Below, in pieces: positions 45,841-56,169 of a stretch of DNA of 64,000 bases. The stretch spans positions 2,170,001 to 2,234,000 of the forward strand of contig NZ_CP013438.1 of the NCBI RefSeq assembly GCF_001718795.1, given 5' to 3'. Below the pieces are notes generated by a model. That model did not search any database, was not told where the DNA came from, and was given only the letters and a program-made list of their open reading frames with translations. Origin of the DNA: Burkholderia latens (GTDB lineage Bacteria; Pseudomonadota; Gammaproteobacteria; Burkholderiales; Burkholderiaceae). Numbering within the stretch: the stretch's first letter is position 1; each line of letters begins with the position of its first letter. Both the position numbers and the translations under genes were made by a program.

Positions 45841-46137
45841 TCAGTCCTTGATCAGGAAACGCGCGCGATTCTTGCCGAGCCATGCCGGCGCCCGCCCGCG
45901 GCCGCTCCACGTTTCGCCCGTCTTCGGGTTGCGGTATTTCGGCGGCAACGGGCGCTTCGGTTTGGCTGCAGCGGCCTTGCCCGCCGGGAGAAAACCGAGC
46001 TCTTCGGCCGTAATGTCGAATTCCTCGATTTTCGCCCGAATGGTGGCAATTGCATCGGCAATCGCCTTTTCGCGTTCCTTGTCGATCTTTTGCTGAAGTC
46101 TTTCGAGCTGCGCTGTCAGTTGCCTGTAGGTCGCCAT
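45841..46137 (-). CDS. H-NS-family nucleoid-associated protein
   Basis: A 98-aa silencer-type protein: an N-terminal coiled coil for oligomerisation (LTAQLERLQQKIDKEREKAI), a short linker, and the C-terminal DNA-binding motif in GETWSGRGRAPAWLGKN, equivalent to TWTGQGRTP of H-NS, which reads the AT-rich minor groove. Length is typical of the Burkholderia/Bordetella (BpH3-like) subgroup. The start has GGAG eleven bases upstream. Followed by a box-pair copy and a terminator. Confidence 0.93.
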   Translation of the reverse strand: MATYRQLTAQLERLQQKIDKEREKAIADAIATIRAKIEEFDITAEELGFLPAGKAAAAKPKRPLPPKYRNPKTGETWSGRGRAPAWLGKNRARFLIKD

Positions 46138-46240
46138 ATGGATGGGACTCCGTGAGTGTTATTCATGAAAAATAGCCGACTCCCAGCGAATAGAAAAGCG
46201 CTTCACCCGATCATGGTCTTCTCACCCGGTCATGTCGGGA

Positions 46241-46525
46241 TCAATAACCGCTTTTCTTCTTGCATGCGAAGAGAAGATTTCGCACGGCGTCATCGGTCGA
46301 TTGCTGGAGGACTTCGAATTCTCCGTTGCAAATGGCTCGCGCGTTGTCCGTGCAATCGCTCCAGTCGCTACCGGTGCACTGCACCTGCGTGGTCGGGCGC
46401 CCGTCCGACGTGAACAGCGGGGCCCCGCCACCGCACCCGCCGAGCCCCGCAATCAGGGCCAACAATCCGGCCCGACGCCAATGCGTTCGAGGCCACCGAC
46501 AGACCGACGCAAGCATGTGTTTCAT
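46241..46525 (-). CDS. Small Cys-rich lipoprotein, 94 aa
   Basis: A short exported lipoprotein: signal peptide with basic start and LLALIAGLGGC lipobox (Cys about residue 31). The mature part has VQCTGSDWSDCTDNARAICN, a pattern like the small VxCxG-x2-W-x2-C lipoproteins found in many proteobacteria, with four cysteines likely paired. Start at 46525 preceded by GGAA. Lies 61 bases downstream of the BON-like gene in the same direction, so they may form an operon. Function unknown. Confidence 0.78.
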   Translation of the reverse strand: MKHMLASVCRWPRTHWRRAGLLALIAGLGGCGGGAPLFTSDGRPTTQVQCTGSDWSDCTDNARAICNGEFEVLQQSTDDAVRNLLFACKKKSGY

Positions 46526-46586
46526 TGTTCTTTCCGTCAACCAATTTTTTAATGTCGCGAGTATGCCATGCGCTGTCCTCCCGCGT

Positions 46587-47126
46587 TCAGTCGGACGGGC
46601 GGTCGGGCGCGCGCTCCGGCCGGCCGCGCGTCTTGTACGGCAACGTGCGATGCGGATCGTCGGTGATGCGAACGAACACCTGCTCGACATCCGGCAGCGC
46701 GCCGAGTTCGCGCGCCAGCGCCTGCCGGTCGAACGCCGGATCCGCGCACCCTTCGACGTAAATGAAGCGGCGCTGCACGGTGATCCACAGGCTCGTGCGC
46801 TGCAGGCGGTCGGCGCCCGCGAAATGCGCTTTTGCGGCCGCGGCGATCGGCGCGTCATACATATAGGAATTCGGCTTCGTGCAGCGATGGGCGAGCCAGC
46901 ACGTAGTGCCGCGCTCGACGCGGTAATGCGCGTCGTCTTCCATCTCGGCGCGCGTCATCCACGGGCCGAGTGGCAACGGGCATCCCGCGAAGTCCTGCGA
47001 CAGCGCGACAAACGGATCGTTGTACCAGTTGCGCCGCGCCGCGGGCGCGTCCGCAGGGTCGGACTGCGCGAACGAGAACGTCGTCATCAGTACGGCCAGC
47101 CACCCGGCGATGCGGAGTCGCGTCAT
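46587..47126 (-). CDS. Exported BON-domain-like protein, 179 aa
   Basis: Signal peptide (MTRLRIAGWLAVLMTTFSFA, cleavage near residue 20) followed by a Cys-containing region and a C-terminal BON-like fold (RTSLWITVQRRFIYVEGCAD, then ELGALPDVEQVFVRI). BON domains bind membranes or glycans in envelope proteins such as OsmY. The tail is Arg/Pro-rich. Identity of the BON domain is moderate; no other family is recognised. Confidence 0.72.
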   Translation of the reverse strand: MTRLRIAGWLAVLMTTFSFAQSDPADAPAARRNWYNDPFVALSQDFAGCPLPLGPWMTRAEMEDDAHYRVERGTTCWLAHRCTKPNSYMYDAPIAAAAKAHFAGADRLQRTSLWITVQRRFIYVEGCADPAFDRQALARELGALPDVEQVFVRITDDPHRTLPYKTRGRPERAPDRPSD

Positions 47127-47192
47127 CGTAGTCTCCTGTCAGGCACTTCACCGGCGGCGTGCGTCGCGTCCGGCCTCCTCCGTCGCACCGCG

Positions 47193-48680
<1,488 letters not shown>

Positions 48681-48713
48681 CGTGTCGTCGTCTCCGCGTA
48701 TGCTTGGCCGAAT

Positions 48714-48830
48714 GTCTCTGGAACGAGACGAAGTATCTCACTTTGGAGACATGCCGCAACGCCTTGTCGGGGAAAGCCCTGCTCGCTTCGGGCTGCCGTC
48801 CTGAAGGCCAATTCGTCTCCAGATGGAGAC
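48714..48830. promoter_or_regulatory. Three GTCTC-N6-GAGAC upstream activating sites
   Basis: GTCTC-TGGAAC-GAGAC (48714-48729), ATCTC-ACTTTG-GAGAC (48735-48750) and GTCTC-CAGATG-GAGAC (48815-48830) have identical spacing. The first two are 21 bp apart, two helical turns. They lie between the activator gene and the -24/-12 element of gntP, as enhancer sites do. Confidence 0.75.
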
Positions 48831-48914
48831 GATTTATGTAGAATCGTCAGACATTGGCCGGCGCGGGCCGCCCGGCCGGCGCCGGAACCACGTCCGGCGG
48901 CGCAGTCCGGCCGA

Positions 48915-48930
48915 TGGCACGAAACCTGCA
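48915..48930 (+). promoter_or_regulatory. Sigma-54 (-24/-12) promoter of the GntP permease
   Basis: TGGCACGAAACCTGCA matches TGGCACG-N4-TTGCA except for one base, with GG and GC ten bases apart. It starts about 90 bases downstream of the nearest enhancer-like site and 77 bases before the permease start. Confidence 0.85.
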
Positions 48931-49006
48931 CGACCCCGAACCGGTCCGCGGCGCGCTCCGCGATCGAACAACAACCAAAGCCATTCCAAGCTTTTAGGAG
49001 ACTCCC

Positions 49007-50410
49007 TTGTCTTTCGTGATCGTCCTCGCCGCGCTGGCGTTCCTGATGTTTGCCGCGTATCGCGGCTACAGCGTGATCCTGTTCGCGCCCATCGCCGCAC
49101 TAGGCGCCGTCCTGCTGACCGAACCCGCCGCCGTCGCCCCGGTCTTCTCCGGCATCTTCATGGAGAAGATGGTCGGCTTCGTCAAACTCTATTTCCCGGT
49201 GTTCATGCTCGGCGCCGTGTTCGGCAAGGTGATCGAGCTGTCCGGGTTCTCCGAGTCGATCGTCCATGCGGCCATCCGATATATCGGCCGCTCGCGCGCG
49301 AATGCGGTGATCGTCGCGGTGTGCGCGCTGCTCACCTATGGCGGCGTATCGCTGTTCGTCGTGGTGTTTGCCGTCTATCCGTTCGCGGCCGAGCTCTATC
49401 GCCAGAGCAACATTCCGAAGCGGCTGATGCCGGGCGCGATCGCGCTGGGCGCGTTCTCGTTCACGATGGACTCGCTGCCGGGCACGCCGCAGATCCAGAA
49501 CATCATCCCGACCACGTTCTTCAAGACGACCGCGTGGGCCGCGCCGGTGCTGGGCACGATCGGCTCGCTGTTCATCATCGTCGTCGGTCTTACGTATCTG
49601 GAATGGCGCCGCCGTTCGGCGATGGCGAAGGGCGAAGGCTACGGCACGTCGCTCGTCAACGAGCCGGAGCGCGTCGAGGCGAAGTCGCTGCCGCATCCGG
49701 CGCTGGCGATCCTGCCGCTGATCCTCGTCGGCGTGTCGAACTTCGCGTTCACGAAGCTGATCCCGCAGTGGTACGGCGCCGCGTCGTACACGGTCGCGCC
49801 GGAAGTGCTGCCCGGCGTGCATGCGCCCGTCACGACGTCGATCAAGACGGTCGTCGCGATCTGGTCGGTCGAAGCCGCGTTGCTGCTCGGGATCGTGCTG
49901 GTCATCCTGACCGCGTTCAAGCGCGTCAGCGGCCGCTTCGCCGCGGGCTCGAAAGCCGCCGTTGCCGGCGCGCTGCTCGCCGCGATGAACACCGCGTCGG
50001 AATACGGCTTCGGCGGCGTGATCGCTGCGCTGCCGGGCTTTCTCGTCGTCAGCGATGCGCTGAAGAGCATTCCGAACCCGCTCGTGAACGCGGCGGTGTC
50101 GGTCAGTTCGCTCGCGGGCATCACGGGTTCGGCGTCAGGCGGCATGAGCATCGCGCTCGCGGCGATGTCGGACCTGTTCATCAAGGGCGCGCAGGCGGCC
50201 AACATTCCACTGGACGTGCTGCACCGCGTCGTCGCGATGGCCAGCGGCGGCATGGACACGCTGCCGCACAACGGCGCGGTGATCACGCTGCTCGCGGTCA
50301 CCGGCCTCACGCACCGCGAGTCGTACCGCGACATTTTCGCGGTCACGCTGATCAAGACGGTCGCCGTCTTCTTCGTGATCGCCGTGTACTACACGACGGG
50401 CCTGGTTTAA
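49007..50410 (+). CDS. GntP-family permease (hydroxy-acid transporter)
   Basis: A 467-aa integral membrane transporter with about 12 helices of the GntP/citrate-transporter superfamily. It starts at a TTG (MSFVIVLAALAFLMFAA) with AGGAGA just upstream; no ATG fits as well. Conserved stretches include FTMDSLPGTPQIQNIIPTTFF and NTASEYGFGGVIAALPGF. Family members carry gluconate, or 3-hydroxybutyrate and related acids. The sigma-54 promoter and HbcR-like regulator favour a short hydroxy-acid, not proven. Confidence 0.9.
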   Translation: MSFVIVLAALAFLMFAAYRGYSVILFAPIAALGAVLLTEPAAVAPVFSGIFMEKMVGFVKLYFPVFMLGAVFGKVIELSGFSESIVHAAIRYIGRSRANAVIVAVCALLTYGGVSLFVVVFAVYPFAAELYRQSNIPKRLMPGAIALGAFSFTMDSLPGTPQIQNIIPTTFFKTTAWAAPVLGTIGSLFIIVVGLTYLEWRRRSAMAKGEGYGTSLVNEPERVEAKSLPHPALAILPLILVGVSNFAFTKLIPQWYGAASYTVAPEVLPGVHAPVTTSIKTVVAIWSVEAALLLGIVLVILTAFKRVSGRFAAGSKAAVAGALLAAMNTASEYGFGGVIAALPGFLVVSDALKSIPNPLVNAAVSVSSLAGITGSASGGMSIALAAMSDLFIKGAQAANIPLDVLHRVVAMASGGMDTLPHNGAVITLLAVTGLTHRESYRDIFAVTLIKTVAVFFVIAVYYTTGLV

Positions 50411-50678
50411 TTCGCAGCACCGGGCGGCGTTCCGACGAACCCGCCCTGCGCCGGCCGCATCGACGCGGCCGGCGCACGGTTCCTCCCGCCTTTCCCAGTT
50501 CGTCCGACTGTTCGCCCATTCCCCCCATTGTTGCCGGCAGCAGAACACTGCGTTGGGAGCGATCGCATTTTTCCCGCGCGTGGCCGGGCCTACACTGGTT
50601 TCACCCGCTGCCGCTTCGTCGCGCGAACAAGTCGAATGAAGGCCGGCCGCCCCGACGGACACATGGAGGTTCTCGATC

Positions 50679-50930
50679 ATGAAGCGCCTGATCCCAGCAA
50701 TTGCCATCGCCGTGGCCGTGTCGGCGCCGCTCGCCGCGCACGCGCAATCGAAGCCGCCGCTGACGCGCGCGCAGGTCCATGCCGAAGTAAAGGCGCTCAA
50801 GCAAGCCGGCTTCCAGCCGAGCGACTGGTTCTATCCGGCCAGCATCGTGTCCGCCGAGGCAAAGATCGCCCGCCAGCAAAACAGCGGATACGGCAACGAT
50901 CGCGGCGCATCGTCCGAATCGAGCCAGTAA
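50679..50930 (+). CDS. DUF4148 small exported protein
   Basis: An 83-aa protein with a signal peptide (LIPAIAIAVAVSAPLAAHA, cleaved about residue 23) and the DUF4148 body (LTRAQVHAEVKALKQAGFQP, DWFYPASIVSAEAKIA). GGAGG lies about 10 bases upstream of the ATG. These periplasmic proteins are abundant in Burkholderia and of unknown role. Monocistronic; the next gene is convergent. Confidence 0.9.
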   Translation: MKRLIPAIAIAVAVSAPLAAHAQSKPPLTRAQVHAEVKALKQAGFQPSDWFYPASIVSAEAKIARQQNSGYGNDRGASSESSQ

Positions 50931-50979
50931 GCGATAGCAATAACGCCGCGGCGGCCACCCGCGGCGCCGCGTCACCCAG

Positions 50980-52563
50980 TCACGCCTTTACCGGCTGAAT
51001 CAGTTTCTCGCATGCCGCTGCCTGCGGGTCCCCCGCCGGCAGCTTGGTGCAAACCGCGTCGAACTGCTTCACGACCGACCTGACCGACGCATCATGCGCG
51101 CCCGCGCCGCGCCAGCGGTTCAGTTGCGTGACGACCTTGGTCAGCGCGCGAAGGTTCGCGCCGTAAAACGCGTCGCGGGTCTTGCCGGCCTGCGCGAGCA
51201 CACTCGTCGCAATCGCCTCGATCCGCGCCGAATCGTCCGGCGCCAACGCGACCGCGTTCGCGAAATAGGTCGCGCCCCAGCGCAGCTTCGTCGCCGGGCC
51301 GCTCGCCGAATCGTATGCCTTCCGATACCAGTCGAGCGCCGCGGCATTGTCGCCGCGCGCCTTCGCGTTCGCCGCCAATCCCGACATGAAGTAGTACGGC
51401 GTCGACGAACGCGGCAGCTCGGCCTTCAGCAGCACGTCCGATTCGTCGTACAGCCCTGCGTCGGTCAGCGTGTCCGCCGCTTCGCTGACGAGCGCCTGCC
51501 GTTCGTACGCATTCGCGGCGCCCTGCACCGACGCGGCGATCCGCTTGCGGACGGTAGCGACCAGCGCCGGCGCTTCGAGCGGGCGGCCGCCGCGTGCGTC
51601 GCCGCGCGCCAGCAGCACGCGGCCGTGCAATGCCATCAGCCGGTCGATCGACGATAGCGTGGTGTCGGTCGACAGGCGCGCAAGCGCAGTGTCGTATGCG
51701 GCGCGCAGCGCGCCGTCGTTGCCGAGGTACGCGACCACGCGCGCGGGCGCCGCAACCAGCACGTCGGAGTCGGCCCGCGCGAGCGCCGGCTCGCGCAGCA
51801 CCGCACGCAGCGCATCGGCGAGCGCCGGCTTGTCGAGCGCACCGGCCTGCGCGGGATCGTCCGACGCCGCGACCACCGCCGACTTCAGCGCGAAACGCGC
51901 GGCATCCGCCTTCGAGCCAGCCGCGCGCGCACGTTGCGACAGCGTCTGCAGCGTCACCGCGACACGATCGGCCGGCACCGGCAGCGCGCCGTCGGTATCC
52001 CACGAATAGTCGGCAAGCAGATGCCACTCGTCCGGCGTAAGCGCCGTGCCGCCGTTCAGCGCAGCCGCGAGCGTCTGCCGTACCGGGTGTGTGGCCGTCA
52101 TCCCGAGCGACAATGCCTGCATGTAGCGGTCGAGATCGGCTTCGCCCGGCAGCCGCGTCACCTCGGTGCCATCCGGACGGAACAGGATCATCGTCGGATA
52201 GCCGTGCACCTTGAAGCGCTCGCCGAGCTTCTGCGCGCTTTCGGTGTCGCCGTCGAGATACACCGGCACGAAGAACGACGAACGCGTCTTGAACGCCTGC
52301 TGGCTGAAGATCGTCGACTTCACCTGGTTGCACGACGGGCACCACACCGCGCCCCAGTACAGCAGCAGCGGCTTGCCGGTGCGCTTCGCGAGCGCGAACG
52401 CGGCATCGACGTCACCGTGCTGCCACGCGATGCCGGGCGGCAGATGGGCGGCGTCGGCCGACGGGTTCGAGACGACCGCGCGTTGCGGCGGGTTGGCGGC
52501 AAGCACCGCACCCGTGGCGGCGAACAGGCAGGCAGCTGTCAGATGACGGAGAACGATTTTCAT
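50980..52563 (-). CDS. Exported thioredoxin-fold protein with C-terminal helical region
   Basis: A 527-aa protein: signal peptide (LTAACLFAATGAVLA), then a thioredoxin-like domain with the redox motif WCPSC (about residue 75) and YPTMILF cis-proline segment (about 122). The remaining 370 residues are Ala-rich helices, TPR-like in parts (TPYYFMSGLAANAKARGDNA, then AALDWYRKAYDSA). Role likely in periplasmic thiol chemistry or cytochrome maturation; the helical part suggests a partner-binding scaffold. No operon partner: the upstream region is a long intergenic gap. Confidence 0.83.
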   Translation of the reverse strand: MKIVLRHLTAACLFAATGAVLAANPPQRAVVSNPSADAAHLPPGIAWQHGDVDAAFALAKRTGKPLLLYWGAVWCPSCNQVKSTIFSQQAFKTRSSFFVPVYLDGDTESAQKLGERFKVHGYPTMILFRPDGTEVTRLPGEADLDRYMQALSLGMTATHPVRQTLAAALNGGTALTPDEWHLLADYSWDTDGALPVPADRVAVTLQTLSQRARAAGSKADAARFALKSAVVAASDDPAQAGALDKPALADALRAVLREPALARADSDVLVAAPARVVAYLGNDGALRAAYDTALARLSTDTTLSSIDRLMALHGRVLLARGDARGGRPLEAPALVATVRKRIAASVQGAANAYERQALVSEAADTLTDAGLYDESDVLLKAELPRSSTPYYFMSGLAANAKARGDNAAALDWYRKAYDSASGPATKLRWGATYFANAVALAPDDSARIEAIATSVLAQAGKTRDAFYGANLRALTKVVTQLNRWRGAGAHDASVRSVVKQFDAVCTKLPAGDPQAAACEKLIQPVKA

Positions 52564-53544
52564 CGAGACGGGTTCCGTTGAAAGAAACGTTGCGGGAAGC
52601 GGCGTCGCGCGACAAGTGGGCGCTGCATGTCAGCAGCCCATCGACGCGCGGAAGCCGCGAAGCAAAAACATGTCGAAGCGGCGAAACAACCAAAGGCGTC
52701 GACAAGCGAGCGATACAGGCTGAAACCAGCCGTTTGCGCCACGCAAGCATCGACGCCGAAACGGATAACCGGGCTGCTGTGCGCATACCACGCACCGCGC
52801 AATCGCGGGAGCCGCGACGACAGCAGCGGCCGGCAAATCGCTCGACGATACGATTCGCACGGCCGATTGAAAACGAACGAATTCTCGAATGAATATGACG
52901 TGCGGTAATGCAGCCCGGACTGCACATCCGGCCGGCGCGACGATGCACGTCGCCGCACGCACGCTTCATTGCCGGCGATCCGTCCGATCGATTCGGTGCG
53001 CGGACCGGCAGGTAACGCACGACGCCACGCCTCGCGAACACGCGCCGGTACGCGCGGATACACCCGCATTGCGTCGACGGCGTGCGTGTCGCCGTGCCGG
53101 ATCGTGATGTCGGTCATGACCAGGGGGAAATCGAAATATCGGGCTGCGTCTGCTGCTGCAACAACACAACGACGCATCGAGCTTATCCGATTTCAACCGA
53201 ATGAAACATGGCCGCTGAACGGCGCAATGCCGTTGCCCGCGCAACCATATGACGTCACGCGAGTTTCATGCAATCGGCAATTCCTTCCTGCCCGCATCGA
53301 CGCAAATCGGTAATTCATTACCATTCCTCGTGCGTCGCACGCGCGCCATGAATTAGTTGTGCACGCAACGTCGACCGAAGGCACACGATGTCACTTCCAC
53401 ATCACGTCGACGTCATCTGCGCGCCCTGGACTGGCCGCCGCCCTGACCGGCACGCGCCGGCCGCATGTGCCGACATCCTGCTCCGCGCATCACGAGCGCG
53501 CGGCGACCAGGATCGCGACAACGGCAGACGCCTTCGAACGCACA
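52564..53544. other. Long intergenic region, no gene recognised
   Basis: About 980 bases, less GC-rich than the flanks around 52850-53350, with only short open frames and no ribosome sites or families. It may contain remnants of the deletion that removed the 5' part of the phospholipase gene. Confidence 0.5.
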
Positions 53545-54430
53545 CGCATCGCCGACCGCGCAACGGCAACGACGCAGATCGGCGCGTATCGCCGCGCGGT
53601 GTGCGGCGACCTGGCGAGCGCGTTCAACTTCCGCGCGCCGAACCACGAGCCGCTGCCGGCGCTCGCGGGCCGCGCGACGAAGAGCGACGTCGACGCGCTC
53701 AGCGCCGCGCAGCAGGTCGCCCCGAAGATCGCGCCGCCGGCCGCACCGTCACTGCCCGCGCAGGCCGTCGGCGTGCGCCCGTCGTGCGCGCTGCCGTACG
53801 AGCTGCATGCGCGCGCGCAAGCGGACGCACGCAACGGCATCGTCACGCTGAAGTTCGCGAGCACCGGCCCCGCGGCGGCAAAATCCCACGTCTACGACAA
53901 GCTGCACCTCGACCGCGTGCCGCGCCGCTACGTCGCCGAGCCGGGCAAGGCGCTGAGCGGCAGTCGCGGACGAGGCGGCAAATACGACCTGTGGGTGCTC
54001 GGCCTGAACGGTTATCACCGCCGCTTCACCGGCGACTTCGCCCGGTTCGCCGGCGCACGTGCGCCGCATCCGGAAAGCCGCGTCGGCTACGCGGGCGCAA
54101 GCGGCAACCTGCATTTGCGGCTGCGCAACCACGGCGGTGGCGCCGTCCGCTTCACGGTGAGGTCGAACCAGGTGTACGGCCCGCTGTCCGTCCGCGGCGC
54201 AAACGACGATCGCGGGCACGCCAACGACACGGGCGCGACCTGGACCGTCACGGTGCGCGCCGGCGACCAGTCGGAATTGCACTTGGAAGCTCGACTCGAC
54301 CGGCCACTGGTAAGACTTCATCGTGACCGCCGACAGCGGTGCGACCTTCTCGCGCCGCATCGCCGGGCGCGTCGAAACGGGCCGGCACTCGGTCAGCGAT
54401 CCGGCAACGTGGCTCCGTGACCGCTTTTGA
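53545..54430 (+). pseudogene. Remnant of a phosphocholine-specific phospholipase C (3' part)
   Basis: The translation matches the C-terminal third of PlcN/PlcH-type phospholipase C: AYRRAVCGDLASAFNFRAPN, SCALPYELHARAQ, VYDKLHLDRVPRRYVAEPGK, YDLWVLGLNGYHRRFTGDFA and GNLHLRLRNHGG. The N-terminal catalytic 400 or so residues and the Tat signal are absent. One extra T at 54283/54284 shifts the frame (LHWKLDST becomes LHLEAR), and in the restored frame TAA at 54311 replaces the tyrosine of GHWYDF. In the intact frame TADSGATFSRRIAGRVETG follows. Non-functional by three independent lesions. Confidence 0.85.
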
Positions 54431-54667
54431 CCGCAGTCGCACCGGCGCGCCCGAGGCACTGGCCGGCCACCGGCCGCGGCGCGGCGGGATCGGGCTGAAA
54501 CGCCCGCCCGGCGCGGCTCAAACATCAGAAGGATAGGTGGTGCAGCCCTCATTTCGTGCCCACGAAAATGCTCGGTGTCGCGGCCCGTTCGCGTTAAACT
54601 TCATCAAGCTGCATTCAACAACGACATCTTCGCCCACCCGGCAAACACGACAACGAGGATAGGTTCG

Positions 54668-54937
54668 ATGCGCACTACCGGCTCATCCGGGGCAATGACC
54701 CTGCTCACCGAACACGACCCGGCCGACGGCCGTGAACTGCGCTCGCTCCGGCTCGAATCGACCGGCGACGGCAAGAGCGTGCTGCTGATCGAGATCGACG
54801 AACGCAAGCCCGGCATTCACCGCGAGGTCCGCTACGAGATCACGCCGGCCGAGCTGATCGCGGCGATTCGCTCGCACGGCGCCGAACTGCCCGGCGAGAA
54901 CCACGGCGCCGCGTCGCTCGCACGCACCCCGTCCTGA
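54668..54937 (+). CDS. Conserved hypothetical protein, 89 aa
   Basis: A small soluble protein with alternating strands and a helix (GRELRSLRLESTGDGKSVLL, then VRYEITPAELIAAIRSHGAE). The ATG at 54668 has GAGG about ten bases upstream; the frame is open from 54575. No family recognised. Followed by a GC-rich hairpin. Confidence 0.7.
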   Translation: MRTTGSSGAMTLLTEHDPADGRELRSLRLESTGDGKSVLLIEIDERKPGIHREVRYEITPAELIAAIRSHGAELPGENHGAASLARTPS

Positions 54938-54945
54938 AGTCGACC

Positions 54946-54975
54946 GGTGAGCCGTGCGTCGCGCACCGGCTCACC
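54946..54975 (+). terminator. Hairpin after the 89-aa gene
   Basis: GGTGAGCC pairs with GGCTCACC, and GTGCG with CGCAC inside, with a single bulge. It is followed by TTCCCC, so a weak intrinsic terminator. Confidence 0.5.
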
Positions 54976-55100
54976 TTCCCCACCGCATCTCCCTGACGCC
55001 GCCAGGCGCTTTCCGTCATTCCCCTCCGTCGGCTTGAAAATGGCCGATAATCGGCCCATCTGCGCATCCCGTTCACGCGCTTTCTTTTGGGCCAGCCGCC

Positions 55101-56093
55101 ATGCTCCGTGACCTCGTCGCCCAATACGGGCCGCTTCTCGTGTTCGCCAACGTGCTGGCAGCCGCCGTCGGTCTGCCGGTGCCGGCGATGCCGACGCTGG
55201 TGCTGTTCGGCGCGATGGCGGCGATGCATCCGGCGATGATCGGCTCGCAGCTCGTGACGGTGCTCGCGCTGTCGGTGCTTGGCGCGCTGATCGGGGACAC
55301 CGTGTGGTACGTCGCCGGGCGGCGCTACGGCGGCGCAACGCTGAAAACGATCTGCCGGCTGTCGCTGTCGCGCGATACCTGCGTGAAGAAGACCGAACGC
55401 TTCTTCGGCCGCTACGGCGTGCGCGTGCTCGCGGTAGCACGGTTCATTCCCGGGCTGTCGCTGGTATCGGTGCCGATGGCCGGCGCGCTCGGCACGCGCT
55501 ATCGCACGTTCGCCGGTTACGATGCGCTCGGCGCCGCGCTGTGGACGATCGTCGGGCTCGTCGCGGGGGTCGTGTTCTACCGCCAGATCGACTGGCTGTT
55601 CGCCGGCGCGAGCCGGCTCGGCCGCGCGGTGCTGCTGGTGATCGTCGCGCTGCTGGCGATCTATGCGGCCGTGCGCTGGATGCGCCGCCGCGCGCTGATC
55701 CGCCAGCTCGCGAGCGCGCGCATTGGCGTCGACGAACTCGACCGGCTGATGAACGACCCGGCCGCGCCGGTGCTGCTCGACGTGCGTTCGCCCGAGCATC
55801 GCAAGCTCGACCCGTTCACGATTCCGGGCGCGCAGTTCGCGGACGAGCGAAACATCGCGGACATCGTCGCGCGTTATCCGCTGTCGCAGAAGTTCGTCGT
55901 GTACTGCTCGTGTCCGAATGAAGTGACGGCCGCGCTGATGGCCAAGCGCCTGCTCGACGCGGGCTTCACCGATGCGCTGCCGCTGCGCGGCGGCCTCGAT
56001 GCGTGGCGCGACACCGGGCGCCAGCTCACGTCGCTGGTGGAAGAAATGCCCGCCGCGAACGATCCGGTGGCGGGACTGCACAAGCCGGCCTGA
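55101..56093 (+). CDS. DedA-family membrane protein fused to a rhodanese domain
   Basis: A 330-aa fusion. Residues 1-195 form a DedA/SNARE-associated membrane domain (GDTVWYVAGRRYG, RVLAVARFIPGLSLVSVPMAG with the conserved Arg, and FAGYDALGAALWT); DedA proteins are undecaprenyl-phosphate or lipid flippase-related. Residues 205-315 are a rhodanese domain (VLLDVRSPEHRK, then VVYCSCPNEVTAALMAKRLL) with the loop cysteine Cys in YCSCPNE. Both parts are intact. The coupling of the two activities is not understood. Confidence 0.92.
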   Translation: MLRDLVAQYGPLLVFANVLAAAVGLPVPAMPTLVLFGAMAAMHPAMIGSQLVTVLALSVLGALIGDTVWYVAGRRYGGATLKTICRLSLSRDTCVKKTERFFGRYGVRVLAVARFIPGLSLVSVPMAGALGTRYRTFAGYDALGAALWTIVGLVAGVVFYRQIDWLFAGASRLGRAVLLVIVALLAIYAAVRWMRRRALIRQLASARIGVDELDRLMNDPAAPVLLDVRSPEHRKLDPFTIPGAQFADERNIADIVARYPLSQKFVVYCSCPNEVTAALMAKRLLDAGFTDALPLRGGLDAWRDTGRQLTSLVEEMPAANDPVAGLHKPA

Positions 56094-56169
56094 GCACACG
56101 GGCTGCAGGCCGGCCGCACAAGACGGGAACGTCGGACAAACCGACAGGGGACGAGGCGTCCCCCGTCGA

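Noticed and set aside
46200..46240. Two TCACCC motifs as an extension of the box array
   Set aside because: Spacing is 19 bases and the TCCCG partners are absent.
52630..52962. 110-codon minus-strand gene in the long gap
   Set aside because: No start signal or family; composition irregular.
54946..54975. Further copy of the GGTGA/CGGGA box element
   Set aside because: GGTGAGCC here is one arm of a hairpin with GGCTCACC; CGGGA at +12 is missing.
56149..56165. GGGGACG/CGTCCCC hairpin as terminator between DedA-rhodanese and porin genes
   Set aside because: Short stem, 3-base loop and no T-run on either strand.
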